The notes below the pieces were generated by a model. It worked only from the letters and a program-made list of their open reading frames with translations. It had not been told where the DNA came from and did not search any database. From assembly GCA_022796795.1 (NCBI GenBank), contig JAAWJI010000013.1, positions 16,081-80,080 on the forward strand: a stretch of 64,000 nt of DNA, written 5' to 3'. Origin of the DNA: Lachnospiraceae bacterium. Lineage in GTDB: Bacteria > Bacillota > Clostridia > Lachnospirales > Lachnospiraceae. Numbering within the stretch: position 1 is the first letter of the stretch; the number at the start of each line of letters is the position of its first letter. Both the position numbers and the translations under genes were made by a program. Shown in pieces: positions 63,896-64,000 of this stretch.

Positions 63896-64000
63896 TTACT
63901 GTGCTGTCCGTTCTGCTTTCAATTTTTTCACTTCGTCAAGAGGAAGTCCTGCATATTCCGCAATTTTTTCAAGTGTCAACATTCCATCTGCCAACATTCT
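63896..64000 (-). CDS. C-terminal end of an Rpn/PD-(D/E)XK transposase-family protein, partial
   Basis: 34 codons remain inside the window: RMLADGMLTLEKIAEYAGLP then LDEVKKLKAERTAQ and TAA. The helix-turn-helix-like ending (MLxxGxxxExIAxxxGLxxxEVxxL) is typical of the C-terminus of Rpn-family recombination-promoting nuclease/putative transposase proteins. The rest lies beyond the right edge. Confidence 0.65.
   Translation of the reverse strand, partial: RMLADGMLTLEKIAEYAGLPLDEVKKLKAERTAQ

Noticed and set aside
1..64000. CRISPR array, prophage or complete IS
   Set aside because: No regularly spaced repeats, no structural phage genes and no intact transposase with terminal repeats could be seen.

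Overview
The window looks like chromosome of a Gram-positive, spore-forming Clostridia, most likely Lachnospiraceae (inference). The support is family content: a SigH-type sporulation sigma factor in the classic cysE-cysS-mrnC-rlmB-sigH order, single-chain clostridial PurL, a TIGR04086-type membrane protein, a DUF1540 protein, the paired TIGR03915/TIGR03916-type DNA-repair genes, T-box control of cysE-cysS and thrS, and strong sigma-A promoters with 17-base spacers. No species can be named from sequence alone. Most genes lie on the minus strand.

Region by region. 1-7.6 kb: an accessory operon read leftward, comprising a structured RNA with its own promoter and terminator, a giant coiled-coil membrane protein, a helical protein, an FtsK/SpoIIIE-type ATPase, and a second helical protein that is a paralogue of the first and runs off the left edge. 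It resembles the core of a type VII secretion-like machine and is the best candidate for an undescribed system. 7.8-15.8 kb: a MacAB-like ABC exporter (ATPase, adaptor, permease), a class I glutamine amidotransferase, and a two-component pair whose kinase carries a striking acidic, Trp-rich outer segment. 16-19.5 kb: CorC/HlyC-type transporter, small membrane protein, DUF1540 Cys-rich protein, unknown coiled-coil protein. 19.7-31 kb: purL, a nuclease-helicase fusion, an AEC transporter, a radical-SAM repair pair and uraA. 31.2-34.1 kb: phosphohexomutase and ROK regulator.

34.2-36.0 kb is a scar beside tRNA-Thr(GGT): broken integrase, a 59-codon gene with a near-consensus promoter, an ArdC N-terminal fragment, a leucine-rich-repeat fragment and an internally deleted Fpg. 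36.2-46.6 kb is largely housekeeping: sigH, rlmB, mrnC, cysS, cysE with a Cys T-box, a GNAT enzyme, ispF, an AT-rich Fic island, tRNA-Val and tRNA-Met, a glyoxalase-like gene, and thrS with a Thr T-box.

46.7-56.4 kb is a carbohydrate/sugar-acid locus. A YesM/YesN-like two-component system sits beside an ABC importer, an enolase-superfamily dehydratase, a decayed DHDPS-family aldolase gene, and an SDR and a medium-chain dehydrogenase welded together by a deletion. The transporter and regulator look intact while catabolic genes are decaying. 56.7-64 kb is again accessory: relics of PD-(D/E)XK, VanR-like and plasmid/ICE-type genes, a YdcF protein, a SEC-C protein, an OLD-like ATPase/nuclease with a Cys-rich insertion, and an AAA-ATPase/PD-(D/E)XK gene interrupted by an in-frame UGA. 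No rRNA, CRISPR array, intact IS or prophage was seen.
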